This document shows positions 19,460 to 29,656 of a stretch of DNA of 64,000 nt, in pieces. Both the position numbers and the translations under genes were made by a program. The DNA is from Phymatolithon calcareum (lineage: Eukaryota; Rhodophyta; Florideophyceae; Hapalidiales), in NCBI GenBank assembly GCA_977006965.1, contig OZ345355.1:1798001-1862000 (forward strand), written 5' to 3'. Each line of letters begins with the position of its first letter. Position 1 is the first letter of the stretch. The notes under the pieces are model-generated. The model was not told the DNA's origin, ran no database searches, and worked only from the letters and a program-made list of their open reading frames with translations.

Positions 19460-20658
19460 AGAACTGCAATGACGACGATGTCTCGTTTACAAGCAATGTG
19501 TGACGTATATCAGTACTCTTACTTTTGAAATCTAAGTTATTTTTGTTTTTCGACTATGGTCTTTCTCGTTTCGCTGCATGAAGAAGAAGAAAGGGAGATT
19601 TTTGTCTAAAAGTTACCACCGCTCTAGCAAACGCTTGGGGCAACTTTGCAATATCCAGACCTGCGGCTAGAGTGATATGCGGCTAGAAGCTACAAACCAG
19701 AATGTTAGGGTACCAAAACCTATCTCTGGTCCGTTTCGCTACATGAGAAATTATTGAATTCGGGGGTAGCAATCATCCTCAGGAGTACTGTTTGGTATTG
19801 TACTAATTTATTGTTTGATTGTGCCGTTATTGATCTTTAGTTGACCTATCTTCGCTTGACTTAATTGCTCGTATCATCCTTAACCATATTGAATAAGGTT
19901 TAGCTCTGAATGCAGTGTAACAGGAGTAGGAATCAAGGTGCCATAATCTCTAGTTGTAAACCTAGTCACCTTTACAATACACTACATTACTTCGACTTAA
20001 TTGTTCGCGAAATTAATTTTTTCACTTTTATCCTAGAGCTTGTCTGAAGAGCTAAGCTAACGGCAGGGCATTGCGAAGTCGAACTAATTGGGCTCCACTC
20101 AACACAAGGACCACGCAAAAATCAGAGAGCACACGGAGACTCTGGAGCGCAACTTGTCAGCCTATGAACTATTGCAGAATGAATAAGGACTGTGTTGAAA
20201 CAAGAAGAGAAGCTTTGTGGACTTTGAGGAAGACTTATCAAAAACAACCGAGTACATGTTAGGGGATCCGACAGAAGATAACACGACTCTGGGAGAAACA
20301 AGAAGAACGCCGCGCAAGAAAAATATTGTTTTCCAAGAAGGGTCTACAGCACCAGGCAGTGAGGATGAAAGAAAGCAGACACAGATTTCTTTGCGCAAGA
20401 AGGGTTTTGGGTCACTTCCCTAGGAACCCAACGAAGCTGATTGAAGAAATGGGTAGTCAAGGAGTATGGGCAATTCGTACACTCAGCAGAACTCTGAATT
20501 ATCCTACATGGACCCCCACCTAAGAGAATAGAGTGGCGCGAGCCATTGACGTGATAATATGCGATTCTGAATAAGGTAGCGGACAACTCTCGATGCTAGT
20601 ATAATGCGATTAGAAATGTCCCGACTTTCCTCAAGTTGGGACACACCTTCTCATTAAA

Positions 20659-20732
20659 TACTGTATTCATTCAAAAAGCTTTGTTTTCGAAATTAAAATT
20701 ACGATAACAAAGCTTTTCGAATGAATACAGTA
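20659..20732. repeat. 27-bp-arm inverted repeat downstream of gene B1
   Basis: The left arm begins TACTGTATTCATTC (20659-20685); the right arm (20706-20732) is its reverse complement with one mismatch, around a 20-nt loop. The block II copy (about 43626-43699) keeps both arms. It could be a small fold-back element or a transcript-end structure. Confidence 0.7.
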
Positions 20733-20839
20733 CAGTGTAAGCAACGCTTGTTGATCCGAGGGCTCAAAGCTTCTGATATCAGAAGTTTTTTGATAAACCC
20801 CAGGTATGATACTGAGGTCCACACACAGTACTGCATTGT

Positions 20840-20943
20840 TGTTTTTTGACAACGCACGTCGGAAAAAATTAAATGTTTTTGCAGATGATTTGCGAAAACA
20901 GCAAATTGTCGGCAAATGATTTCCGACGCGTGTTCTCAAAATA
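20840..20943. repeat. Short fold-back repeat, longer in block II
   Basis: The inverted ends read TTGACAACGCACGTCGGAAA and, on the other strand from the right, TTGAGAACACGCGTCGGAAA. The block II copy (about 43812-43937) has about 25 extra bases in the centre. This looks like a small MITE of about 105-130 bp without coding capacity. Confidence 0.5.
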
Positions 20944-21280
20944 CTGTCCGGAGATTGGGATGGGCAAGAAATTTTTTTCTTGCCAGGCAGTTGGTACTCT
21001 GATATAACACAAGAGTATCAGCTGCCTTAGTGTCAAAAGTACTTTATTTTCTGCACTATACGTTATAAGATACAGCACTTATCTAAAAGTAATTTTCGCT
21101 GCATTGGAAACAGCTTGTTCCTGTTCAATTGATGACATTCGGTTCACAGTTTGTGTTTCCGGGCAGGCGCTTTCGAAAACCATTTCCGTGAACGTTGTTC
21201 ATTGCATGCAGCACCGCACAGTATAATGGTGTTGCATGCAATGAAGCGATGTGCGGAAAAGCACGCAACTCTGATGGGTC

Positions 21281-21301
21281 GGGCGTTATTATATAACGCC
21301 C
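21281..21301. promoter_or_regulatory. Palindromic TATA element 62 bp upstream of gene B2
   Basis: GGGCGTTAT and ATAACGCCC flank TAT in a perfect 9-3-9 palindrome containing TATTATATAA, followed by the GACTCTCCTGAGCCAC leader shared with gene B1. The spacing to the ATG (62 bp between) and the sequence are the same in block II (44647-44667). Gene B1 has CTGTAACGCGCGACTCTCC at the equivalent place without the TATA palindrome. It is the likely core promoter of B2. Confidence 0.5.
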
Positions 21302-21363
21302 GACTCTCCTGAGCCACGTGCTTTGCCGCACCTCCGTCCTCTCGTCCACAACAAGCTCTGACA

Positions 21364-22113
21364 ATGACCTCCTCTGCTGCACCACCAGCGGTTCACTATA
21401 ATGCTGATGAAGCCGACGAACGCTCCTCAGGCTATTGTAAGTTGCGTGGCTTTGGGGGCCATACAATTCAAGATACCGGTCTCTCTTTTTGGGTTCATCC
21501 CTACCTTCTCGCTGCAACCCGCTTCGCCTCCTTCATCATCCTCATCGTTTTGGCCATATTGATGTCAATCTCCGATCCAGTTTGGTCCTCCGTGAACATA
21601 TTTGCGTGGACATTCTACTTGGAAGCCGCAACGTTTCTCATGCTTGCCATCTGTTCGGTCCGTGGCGGTCTCGACCGGGGTGCCGGTATACTTCCCAACC
21701 TCGCCGCGCCCCTCCACCAAAGTGCGTGCGCATTGGCTTTGTTCCTTTTCCCGCTCGCCATATGAGTACTCCACAACATTTGGATTTGGGCGGACTTTGC
21801 TATTCTTTTACCTCCACGTCTGCTATTCCTGCTCGATACGTCTGTGCTTGGCGGGCGAGTCTGCTTCCGCATTGTGTACGTTTGGATACCGTTCCTCTTG
21901 TTCGCCATCACCACTGCCCTCCAGTTAATTCCACAGCAGAGGGGAGTCGACATCGCAGTGGGCCCGATAGCGGTTGGTGTTTTTTTCCTGCTTGCAGCAT
22001 GGTGTATCGCAGCCTCGTTTCTTGTCATTGTTATCACGACTCTCACTATGAAATATGGAAAACGGCAACAGAATGATAATGATGACGACGGCGTGTTGAC
22101 AAGCAATGTTTGA
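21364..22113 (+). pseudogene. Family B2 membrane protein, block I copy, one nonsense codon
   Basis: A 250-codon frame is interrupted by TGA at 21763-21765, where the block II copy has TGG. It is otherwise in frame to TGA at 22111-22113. Similarity to B1 is strong over the first four hydrophobic segments and the VRGGLDRGAGILPN loop. B2 has its own stretch after LQLIPQQRG (VDIAVGPIAVGV) that B1 lacks. The first part would yield a 133-residue protein with three or four membrane segments if expressed. Confidence 0.8.
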
Positions 22114-22189
22114 ATCATATTCCTACTCTAATTTGTTTTTTCGACTTAGGTCTTTTTCGCTTCGCTGTGTGAGCAATTTTTGAACTAGA

Positions 22190-22375
22190 AAGGAGAAGAA
22201 AGGTAGATTTTTATTTAAAAGTTACCAATGCATCTGCTGACGCTTTGGGCTACTTTTCTAGGGCCAAGAGATTTTGGCTAGATTCTGTCTATGGAAGAAT
22301 TTCTTTTCTTGTTGGTGTAACAGGATTCAGAGGACTACAAAAACCCACCTCTGGTCCCTAATTTTGAACTAGGGT
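22190..22375 (-). repeat. S1 retroposon copy downstream of gene B2
   Basis: Minus-strand S1 with the order GAAGAAAGGTAGATTTTTAT, GTTACCAATGCATCTGC, TTGGCTAGATTCTGTC, TTGTTGGTGTAACAGG, ACAAAAACCCACCTCTGG. The block II counterpart is 45528-45695. Confidence 0.75.
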
Positions 22376-22645
22376 AGTAATCATCGCATCCTAAAGAGAA
22401 CTACTGGTTAGTCTTTTTCTCTTTTTTCGTTTGATAGTGTCTTAAATCACCTATTTTCGCTGGACTTAATTGTTCGTACCATGCTCAGTCATACAGAAGA
22501 CGGATTCGGACTGAGAGCAAAGTAACATAAGTGGGAATACAGGTACCATATAAACTCTAGTTGGATGATGAGTCACCTTACAATACAATGCAATACTTCG
22601 ACTTAATTGTTTTCGAAATAAAATTTTTCACTAGTATCCTAGAGT

Positions 22646-22879
22646 TTGTCAGAAGAGCGAAGTCAACGGGACAGCATTTCGACGTTGAAGAAATTCAGCT
22701 CCACTCGACACAAGAACCAAGGCAAAATCAGACATCACAGGGAGACTCTGGAGCGCAACTTGTCAGTCTATGAACTCCAAAAAGAAGACAGATCGGTAAT
22801 CGAGACAGGACTAGATAGCCTTTTCCTCTTCATCAAAAACATAACCAAATGTATGCGGAAAGAAGAAGACTTGTACTGA
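22646..22879 (+). pseudogene. Family C 3' fragment (block I)
   Basis: A 77-residue reading whose last 45 residues (ETLERNLSVYELQKED to the stop after KEEDLY) align with the end of the retrocopy at 46664-47185, which stops after NEERLY. Both are rich in Glu, Lys and Leu and look like a helix or coiled coil. The block II copy (46011-46235) is frameshifted. The 5' part of the gene is missing. Function unknown. Confidence 0.5.
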
Positions 22880-22981
22880 AACCGAAGCGAGGCTTTGGTA
22901 ACTTACAGGAAGACTTATCAAAAAAATCGAGTACATGTTAGGGATACGACAGAAGATAAAACATATGAGAATAGCTACACT

Positions 22982-23822
22982 ATGTCAATGAAGGTGGACT
23001 CATCGGGTGTGCTGTAATACGTAATACAGCATTGTTGTACACCTGTCAAGTTGTTTGAATCGCGTGATCTGTATTTGAATTCCCGCGCAACCGCAAGGCG
23101 ATGACTTTCAAAACCGACCAAGTTCCGCGTAGAGCGAGAAGTCGCGGTTTTTCTTGTCAGTTCGATTTACGCATTGCGTTCAAGGAGCTGAAGGGTCGTG
23201 CGTGCGTCATGTGCACGTGTTTGGCGCTGATACGTCTTTCGCCCTGAATTCGGGCGTTAAATCGTGCGTGCCGGCACTAGCGACGCACGTTCGTTCTCCT
23301 GTCATGCAAGTTTGGATTTGGAACGGTCACTGACTTCTGTTCACTGTACGCGGCAATTGCAACGGGATGACTTATTATTGCAATTGCGCACGCGAGCTAT
23401 ATGTCAATGTTTTTATTGCTGATTATACTCTTGTTTTTATGTTCTGCGAATCGTCCTTGGGGCCAGAAATAAGTGTGGCGGATTTGCTTGGCGCGCTTTC
23501 GCGCGCTTCACACGCGCCATTAATTCGAAGCTCCTGGTCTTGCGCGAGCTGTTCCGTGGCACCTGTTCGCACCTATGTTTACGATTCGCGCCCGACTGGT
23601 GTAAAAGGGAGCAAGCTGTACCAACGTGTCTTTAGTTTTCGAAGACACAGACGATATCGCTAGTAAATTTTTGTTTTTCATTACAAGTGTTTCTCAGCTC
23701 TTCCCGTGCGGAGCTGTAGCTATTCGTCTCACCGCTCAAGTTCTACCGGAACACCTTCGGTCCTCGTGGATCGAAGTCAGAGCATTTACAGTTTGGGACT
23801 CAAGACCGTCTCAATCGACAAC
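22982..23822 (-). repeat. Noncoding repeat R3, inverted copy
   Basis: About 840 bp equal to the reverse complement of 49322-50190 and of the interrupted copy at 24700-25256 plus 27698-27930. Block II has no equivalent between 46310 and 46335, so it was inserted or transposed by inversion in block I only. No ORF has domain support. Confidence 0.75.
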
Positions 23823-24079
23823 TATTGAGATAAGCACCTGTGGAAGTACTGTCCTATATTCATACCACTAATGGGCTTTTACAAATAAACTTATCGAAAG
23901 AGCAAGAAACAAGAAGCATTGAAACGGTTCAAGTCTCGACGGGGAAAACGCCCGGATGCTCTTTTGGAATGAAACGATGGCGATGAGAACGCGTTCTCAG
24001 TGGTTCAGACAGCATCAGAATAGAGCGTTATCGTGTGTGACAAAGTTGTTGAAGAAGACTTGTTAGTTTTTATATAAGA

Positions 24080-24530
24080 GTGACAAAGGAGGTGGTACCC
24101 TCGACATGTGTCGAACCATCCATTGTGCAAATAGTTCCATTATGGACTTAAGGAGGCAGCGGAGCATCAGATCCTACACTGTCTTACTCTGAACAGTTCT
24201 TGTACGTAACTAAAACGAATCCACCTGTGGTACAGTGGTTAAACTACCTCCGGGGGTGCGGATATGCGGCCAAGAGAAAGGTCCTGGGTTCGAATCCTGA
24301 GTGTGCGTGTTTGCGGTCAAGAGTCTGCCGCGGTTTTTTTCTCCTAATTTCGCGCCACGAGGGTGATTCGGGAGTGGGGTTTCCGCACTGCACAAGGGGT
24401 CAAAGCTAATTACATTGCATTAGTATGGCACAGAAGAAGTGAGCTGTAAAGCAAAGATTCCAACATTCTGGTTGTCCTCGTGGACTTGCGAATCGTGGAA
24501 CCATCAAGCTTGCTTCGGGCGAAGGTAGAT
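24080..24530 (+). mobile_element. tRNA-derived SINE T1 with its 5' flanking repeat (block I)
   Basis: RNA polymerase III boxes are visible: A box TGGTACAGTGG at 24228-24238 and B box GGTTCGAATCC at 24287-24297. A conserved body ending near TCGTGGAACC follows. The 140 bp ahead (24080-24220) is shared with 48530-48672, so this whole unit equals the second block II copy. Relatives with clear ends are at 47314-48525. It is too long and unpaired to be a tRNA gene. Confidence 0.75.
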
Positions 24531-24699
24531 TTCTTCAACCTTTCCTCATCTCACTCGTTAGGCATATCGTCCTTTTCTGACACCACTGGTTGTTACAGTC
24601 GCTTCCAATGCACGAGGCCAATACAATAGAGATCCCTTCCCCTTTGTCACATTGCACCTGCAATGCAGCGCCAAGCGTTAGCAGATGCGTTGGTAAGTT

Positions 24700-25256
24700 T
24701 AAAATACAATCTTGCTTGTCGATTGAGACGGTCTTGAGTCCCAAAATGTAAATGCTCTGACTTCAATCCACGAGGACCGATGGTGTTCCGGTAGAACTTG
24801 AGCGGTGAGACGAATACCCACAGCTCCGCCCGGGAAGAGGTGCGAAGCAGTTGTAATGAACAAGAACAATTTTCTTGCGATATCGTCAGTGTCTTCGAAA
24901 ACTTAAGACACGTCGGCACAACTGGCTCTTTTTACACCAGTCCGGCAGGAGTCGTAAACATAGGCGTGAACAGGTGCCACGGAACAGCTCGCGCAAGACC
25001 AGAAGCTTCGAATTAATGGTGCGTATGAAGCGCGTGAAAACGCGCCGGGCAAATAAGCCACACTTTTTTTGGCCGCAAGGACGGTTCGCAGAACATAAAA
25101 ACAAGAGTATAATCAGCAATAAAAACATTGAAATATAGCTCGCGTGCGCAATTGCGATAATAAGTCATTCTATTGCATTTGCCGCGTAAAGTGAACGGAA
25201 ATCAGTAACAACTCCAAATCCAAACTTTCATGGCAGAAGCACGAACGAGCGTCACT
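24700..25256 (+). repeat. Noncoding repeat R3, left part (interrupted by a transposon)
   Basis: Equal to the left part of 49322-50190. It stops abruptly after GAGCGTCACT, where the piggyBac-type element starts, and resumes at 27698 with TAGCGCCGG. In block II the two halves are joined (near 49883). Confidence 0.8.
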
Positions 25257-27697
25257 GTGTCTATGTGCCGAACCTCCTTCATTGAGGGGCGATTTAAAAG
25301 CTCATAAAAACTTGTAAAAAGAATGAGGAACAGTCTCTTCGCGCCATATTCGGAAAGGTGGGGCTGTGTTCTGTGTGGGGAGTATCGCAAAAAATAGTGT
25401 ATAATCGCTTTGTTCTTCGCCAGGAACAAAAATGCGATGTCAGAACAGAAGAACAGGACCTGCGATGCCCCAGGAAAAAGACCCGCGCCGACTTGTCCGT
25501 GCACCGGTACACAGCAAAGCAACTTCGGGTACCAGTCTGGCCGAGTGCTGCAGACTATATGGGGCATTTTCCAAGTAAAAAAGGTGAGCGGGACGGTACA
25601 AGAGGTAATCGTGGAGAAAATCAATGGTCTGACAAGCACTCCACTACGTGTAAAATGGGTTCTAGTTTCGAAACCGGTGGAGAACATTGTCAACGAAAGG
25701 GCAGGAAAGGCTGACGAAGGTGGTTCTTTCAGTCGCCTAATTGTATCAAGTCCCAGTCGGTAAAACTCACTACCGCCCAGACCGGCTTACAGTACTCGTG
25801 GTCGCCAATCTTCATCGCCAAACGCCAACTTACCGGCTCCCGACGCAACCTAAAACTCTCCAGAAGGCTATAAAAATCTCCAAAGAACCCGTACAAGCTC
25901 TGTCCGACCACTTGCGGGCCCCCTCGCCTACGCTCTGCAAGGTTCCTGGGACCAAGCATCACAAGATGAACTTGATGTCATTACTCCAGACCGTGAGATG
26001 AATACTGTTGCTCATTGCGTGGCATGGTTCGAGCGCCAAGTTCTATGTCCCATTGGGGATAGTTTTTTCTGACAGTTCTGGAAATTTCGTACATTGGACG
26101 GAGATTTTATTTCCGAAAACAGCGGTATCGGGTCCCACACGACGTTCGATTGCTTCATGACGATTTTTCCACAAGTCCACCTGCGGAAAATGGCTTTTTT
26201 GACGTCCGCTAAGCTGAAAAGAATCGGAAGACAAGAGAAGACTCGGCGCAAAGAAAGAATTGTGGAAGACTACCAGACGGAACAAGTTCCTCACTGCGCC
26301 TTTTTTTAAACACTGGGATGACAAGAGAGAGGGTTTCCGAGTTTCTCCTGTGTGTTACATTCAGCGTGCAACCAAGTGACAAAGACTCCATGTTGTCCGC
26401 ACTGGGCGCTTGTTCAGGGCTTCGTTGATGCCATTAATTACCAAAGAAAGCGCACTGCGTTTCCGTCAGAACTGATTTGCGTTGATGTATCTATTCTCGT
26501 TGGTATGGAAACGGGGGTCAATGGATTGAGATTGGACTACCCCAATACATCGCCATGAATCGAAAACCGGAGAATGGTTACGAAATATAGAATTCAGCAT
26601 GTGGAAGAAGTCGTATAATGCTTCATCTTGAGCTGGTGACCACTGCTAAGGAGGAGAAGCGAAGAGATTACGACGGTGAAACTGCGCATGGTACAGCAGT
26701 TCTTCGCCGTCTTGTGGCCGCATACTGTTGTACAAGGCGAATTGTATGCGCGGATTCGTACTTTGAAAGTGTAGAATCGGCAGAGATGCTCCTCCGATTG
26801 GGCCTGAAGTTCATTGGGGTCATTAAAACCGCGACAAAAAAGTACTTCATGGATTACTTGTCACAATTTGAGCTTTCTGAAAAGAACAATGTGTTTCTAT
26901 GGTTTAAAAAGCGTTGAATAGCCAGCCGTCAATGATGGTGGCCATGTGGGTTGACCGGGATCCCCGTTATTTCATTTCGACTACATCTACAGCTATGGAA
27001 GTGATGCTGTACAATCGTGTTCGCTGGCGTCAGCTTGAAGACGGACCCTCACGTGTTGAGCTCTCATTTCCGCAGCTCGAAGTTTGTGAAACATACTATA
27101 CCGCTTGTGATCAAATTGGCAAGCACAATAGATGCCGCCAAGAGAGCTTGGATATGGAGAAGAAATGTTGGACCCAGGACTGGTCGTTTCGAGTAATCAC
27201 ATCTCTTCTTACAACTTGCGTGGTTGATAGTTGGCTTCTATTTTCCGGAGCTCATCCAGAATCTCTGCAGCACATGACGCAGCGATGATACTACGGAGCG
27301 CTGGTCCAGCAGCTCATCGACTTGTGCAATACTTGCAGCGTTCAGTCACTCCAGAGCGTACATTTCCGTCCGGGAGCGGGGTTAGGACGCACTTAACGCC
27401 AACGAAGAAGAAAAGGAAGACTGCAGATGGACTGATGACTACTTTTGCAGTGCAAAACAACTGAAAAATTTGCAAAATGAAGAAAACGACACTTGTGTTT
27501 TCATCCTGTAACCGGCTTGATGGCGCCGCAATCTTTATTTGTGGCACTTCAACAGGAAGAAATTGTTTTGCTAAGCATATGGAGGACATCCATGCGCTTG
27601 ACGCTTTTAACTTGCCTGATAGTGAGTATGTTTCGATCTCAAAATTTAAATAATTCTCGTTCCCTCAATTGAAGGTAAACGTCCGGCACATAGACAC
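25257..27697 (+). mobile_element. Degenerate piggyBac-type DNA transposon
   Basis: A 2441-bp insertion in R3 with perfect 14-bp terminal inverted repeats GTGTCTATGTGCCG (25257-25270; complement at 27684-27697). The target is not TTAA: the junctions are GTCACT|element|TAGCGC and the empty site reads GTCACTAGCGC, so any TSD is at most 1-4 bp and overlaps the termini. Inside is a broken DDE transposase of the piggyBac (DDE_Tnp_1_7) type. The termini are intact although the gene is dead, so the element may have been moved in trans or may be old. Confidence 0.75.
26527..27288 (+). pseudogene. piggyBac-type (DDE_Tnp_1_7) transposase remnant
   Basis: From 26527 the frame reads IGLPQYIAMNRKPENGYEI, a stop, then the core with the RIVCADSYFESVESAEML block (Asp in ADSYF is a candidate catalytic residue) and RLGLKFIGVIKTATKKYF. 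After a frameshift near 26914 it continues with VDRDPRYFISTTS, a basic WRQL stretch and GKHNRCRQESLDMEKK...QDWSFRV. This is the conserved order in PGBD-like transposases. Weak upstream similarity begins near 26000. At least one stop and two frameshifts make it non-functional. Confidence 0.8.
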
Positions 27698-27940
27698 TAG
27701 CGCCGGTATTCACGATTCGACGCTCGAATTCAAGGCGAAAGACGTATCGTCGCCAAACACACGCACATGACGCGCGCACGATACTTCAGATCCTTGAACG
27801 CAATGCGTAAATAAAACTAACGAGAAAATCCGCGACTTCTCGTTGTCCGCGGAACTTGGTCGGTTGTAAAGGTCATCGCCTTACGGCTGCACGGTAATTC
27901 AAATACAGGTCACGCGATGCAAACAACTTGACAGGTATAC

Positions 27941-29200
27941 ATAGAGGGGGCAGTGGTACGTTTAGGGTATTCTGTAAGTCGAAAATATTTATCATTGTGT
28001 GGGTAGCAGCATCATAAGTCAGTCATATCTTTGCCAGGCTACTAAATCGGCGAAGATGAGTACCCTCGGCAGCATGTCGGTCAAAGATAACTTCTGTTAC
28101 ACCAAGTTCGTTCTTTTAGGCTGAAGAGTTCCGCTGATCATTTTTCCGTCTGATTACACGACAAAAAAGGGCAGGGAAGCGAGATTTTAATGGTGCGGCG
28201 CTCTTAACCGTACTGTGCTTCGTGATAAAACAGCCTGAGAAAAATTGACTTTGACAAATTTCGCCGCGAATGCGCGTTCGACTTCAATCATGCAAATCTG
28301 GGAGCGCACATACCTTTCTGTACTTATTCTCGATAAGGATGTTGAATTCGGAAGCGTATTCCGCTGAACCATGGGACTTGCACAGAGCGCCGCTGCGCGA
28401 GACTGGATTGTTCGGTTTTTGTTCTTTTGCACTATCCATGGGTACCACTGTCATTGCGGAAATCCGCTTCGAGTCTGCTTGCAAATCAGTAGACAAAACT
28501 GGCCGAAAGCTCATTGCTACCCCCGCACGTGGGGAGGTATACCGCATCCGTGACGAGAACATTACCACCAGCCTCGAATGGTGAACGTTCTCACATGAGG
28601 ACGGTAACAACCCGACATGCGTGGGTGAAGCCGCGAACCCTCTCCTAGACGGTGAGCTCGAAACAAACATTGTTAACTGTGAAAAGGGAGGGTGATTTAT
28701 TGACTAAGCAAGGCGCAACACCGTGATGCAATATCCACTTCAGAAAATGTCATGTTTTCCGCCATCGGACACATAGACGGCTACTGTCACCATTTTCTCT
28801 TTCTGCCGCGGTGGAAAGGCGTGCTAAGGAACTATTTAAAGGCTACAAGGACTGCTTAACGTTTCGTAATGACGGATCGCTGACTTGCGGGGGCCAAACA
28901 CTGAGTCCGAGGGGCAGCGTGGCAGCATGTGGTCCAATCAATCGCCTTAGCTTTACGCCGACTACCCACCGCCATGCATTTCATCCGATGATACAGCATC
29001 CCACTGCCGACGGCGAAAGCCTATGTAAGCCGCTCGACGTTAGCCGGCGACCTTGACGTCAAATTTGCATCATCGCCTCAGCCTCTGCGACACATACCAC
29101 AGCCGCCCACATTTGAAAACCGTGCTCGTCTTCCTTCCTCATCACTCGCTCAGCATCAAAACCCGATCAACTCCGCTAACCAACAGCGCCTACACCGTAA
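27941..29200. other. Unique stretch, mostly unassigned
   Basis: This tract lies outside the duplication. Open frames on both strands around 28270-28670 overlap each other and show no recognised motif. A short reading at about 28811-28890 contains RRAKELFKGYKD, which could be the start of the TFIIB-like fragment downstream if an insertion or intron separates them, but this is weak. Confidence 0.35.
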
Positions 29201-29237
29201 CATGTCGAAGGTCACCCCAAAAGAGGGTCACGAAAAG

Positions 29238-29656
29238 TTAATAGAGGGTTGGCATCTCCTTGACGTCCGGCCCGTGCAGGAGTTTGCCCAACGTCATGTC
29301 AACGAGATTATTGATAGCAGTCTCTCCATTGCGTGTCGAAACGCCTAATCAACTTGGTCGTTCAAGGAAATTTGCGCATTGACCATGGTGTCACGTAAGA
29401 ATGTTGGGGCTACTGTGAAGAAATCGAAATGGATATTCCCAGTGCGAGCCCGTCATGTGCAAACGACTTCTTAACAAGATTTTGTGCAAAGCTGGAACTG
29501 CCAACGCACATTCTGAATGCCGTTGCGGAAGTTTCAAGGGAATTGCAAACCGGCATTTTATATGGGAAGACGTATCCCACAGAGGTTATGTCTTCCATCT
29601 TTGTTATTGCTATGCTGACTCCATCTTATTGTACGCGTTTTGCACGGAAATTTTGA
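29238..29656 (+). pseudogene. TFIIB-like cyclin-fold fragment
   Basis: The frame at 29238 gives SLSIACRNA, a stop, then STWSFKEICALTMVSRKNVG, which follows the end of the first TFIIB cyclin repeat (LYIACR ... TFKEIC ... SKKEIG). A frame change near 29425 leads to 29429-29656 with DFLTRFCAKLELPTHILNAV and GKTYPTEVMSSIFVIAML, matching the second repeat (FxxRFCxxLxLPxxV ... GxxPxxVAAAxIYxA). TFIIB bridges TBP and RNA polymerase II. The zinc ribbon is absent and frames are broken, so this is a pseudogene or a divergent relic. Confidence 0.55.

Larger units (their letters stand above)
19472..21100. other. B1-B2 intergenic stretch with S1, S2 and family C remnants
   Basis: An S1-like minus-strand piece lies at about 19580-19745. 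A family C 3' remnant on the plus strand, containing ETLERNLSAYEL in one frame, lies at about 20100-20180. A positively charged reading at 20217-20423 follows. An S2 end lies at about 20618-20660, and palindromes at 20659-20732 and about 20840-20943. The order is the same in block II (42480-44030). None of it is an intact gene. Confidence 0.55.
841..27940. repeat. Segmental duplication, block I
   Basis: This tract matches 31414-50190 in the same order and orientation: LINE remnants, tRNA-SINE, LINE thumb fragment, gene A, gene B1, gene B2, SINE, and a noncoding repeat. Differences are mostly clean insertions: the copia element at 5888-13022, MITEs at 13779, 17119 and 17819, a retroposon at 19073, an inverted repeat segment at about 22982-23822, and the piggyBac-type element at 25257-27697. 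Block II lacks all of these and carries its own set. The pair is a direct duplication about 30 kb apart. Confidence 0.9.

Noticed and set aside
24221-24310. A possible functional tRNA gene with good A and B boxes
   Set aside because: The spacing and the lack of acceptor and anticodon pairing do not give a cloverleaf. The unit continues into a conserved body and recurs at 47314 and 48674 with retroposon TSDs, so it is a SINE.
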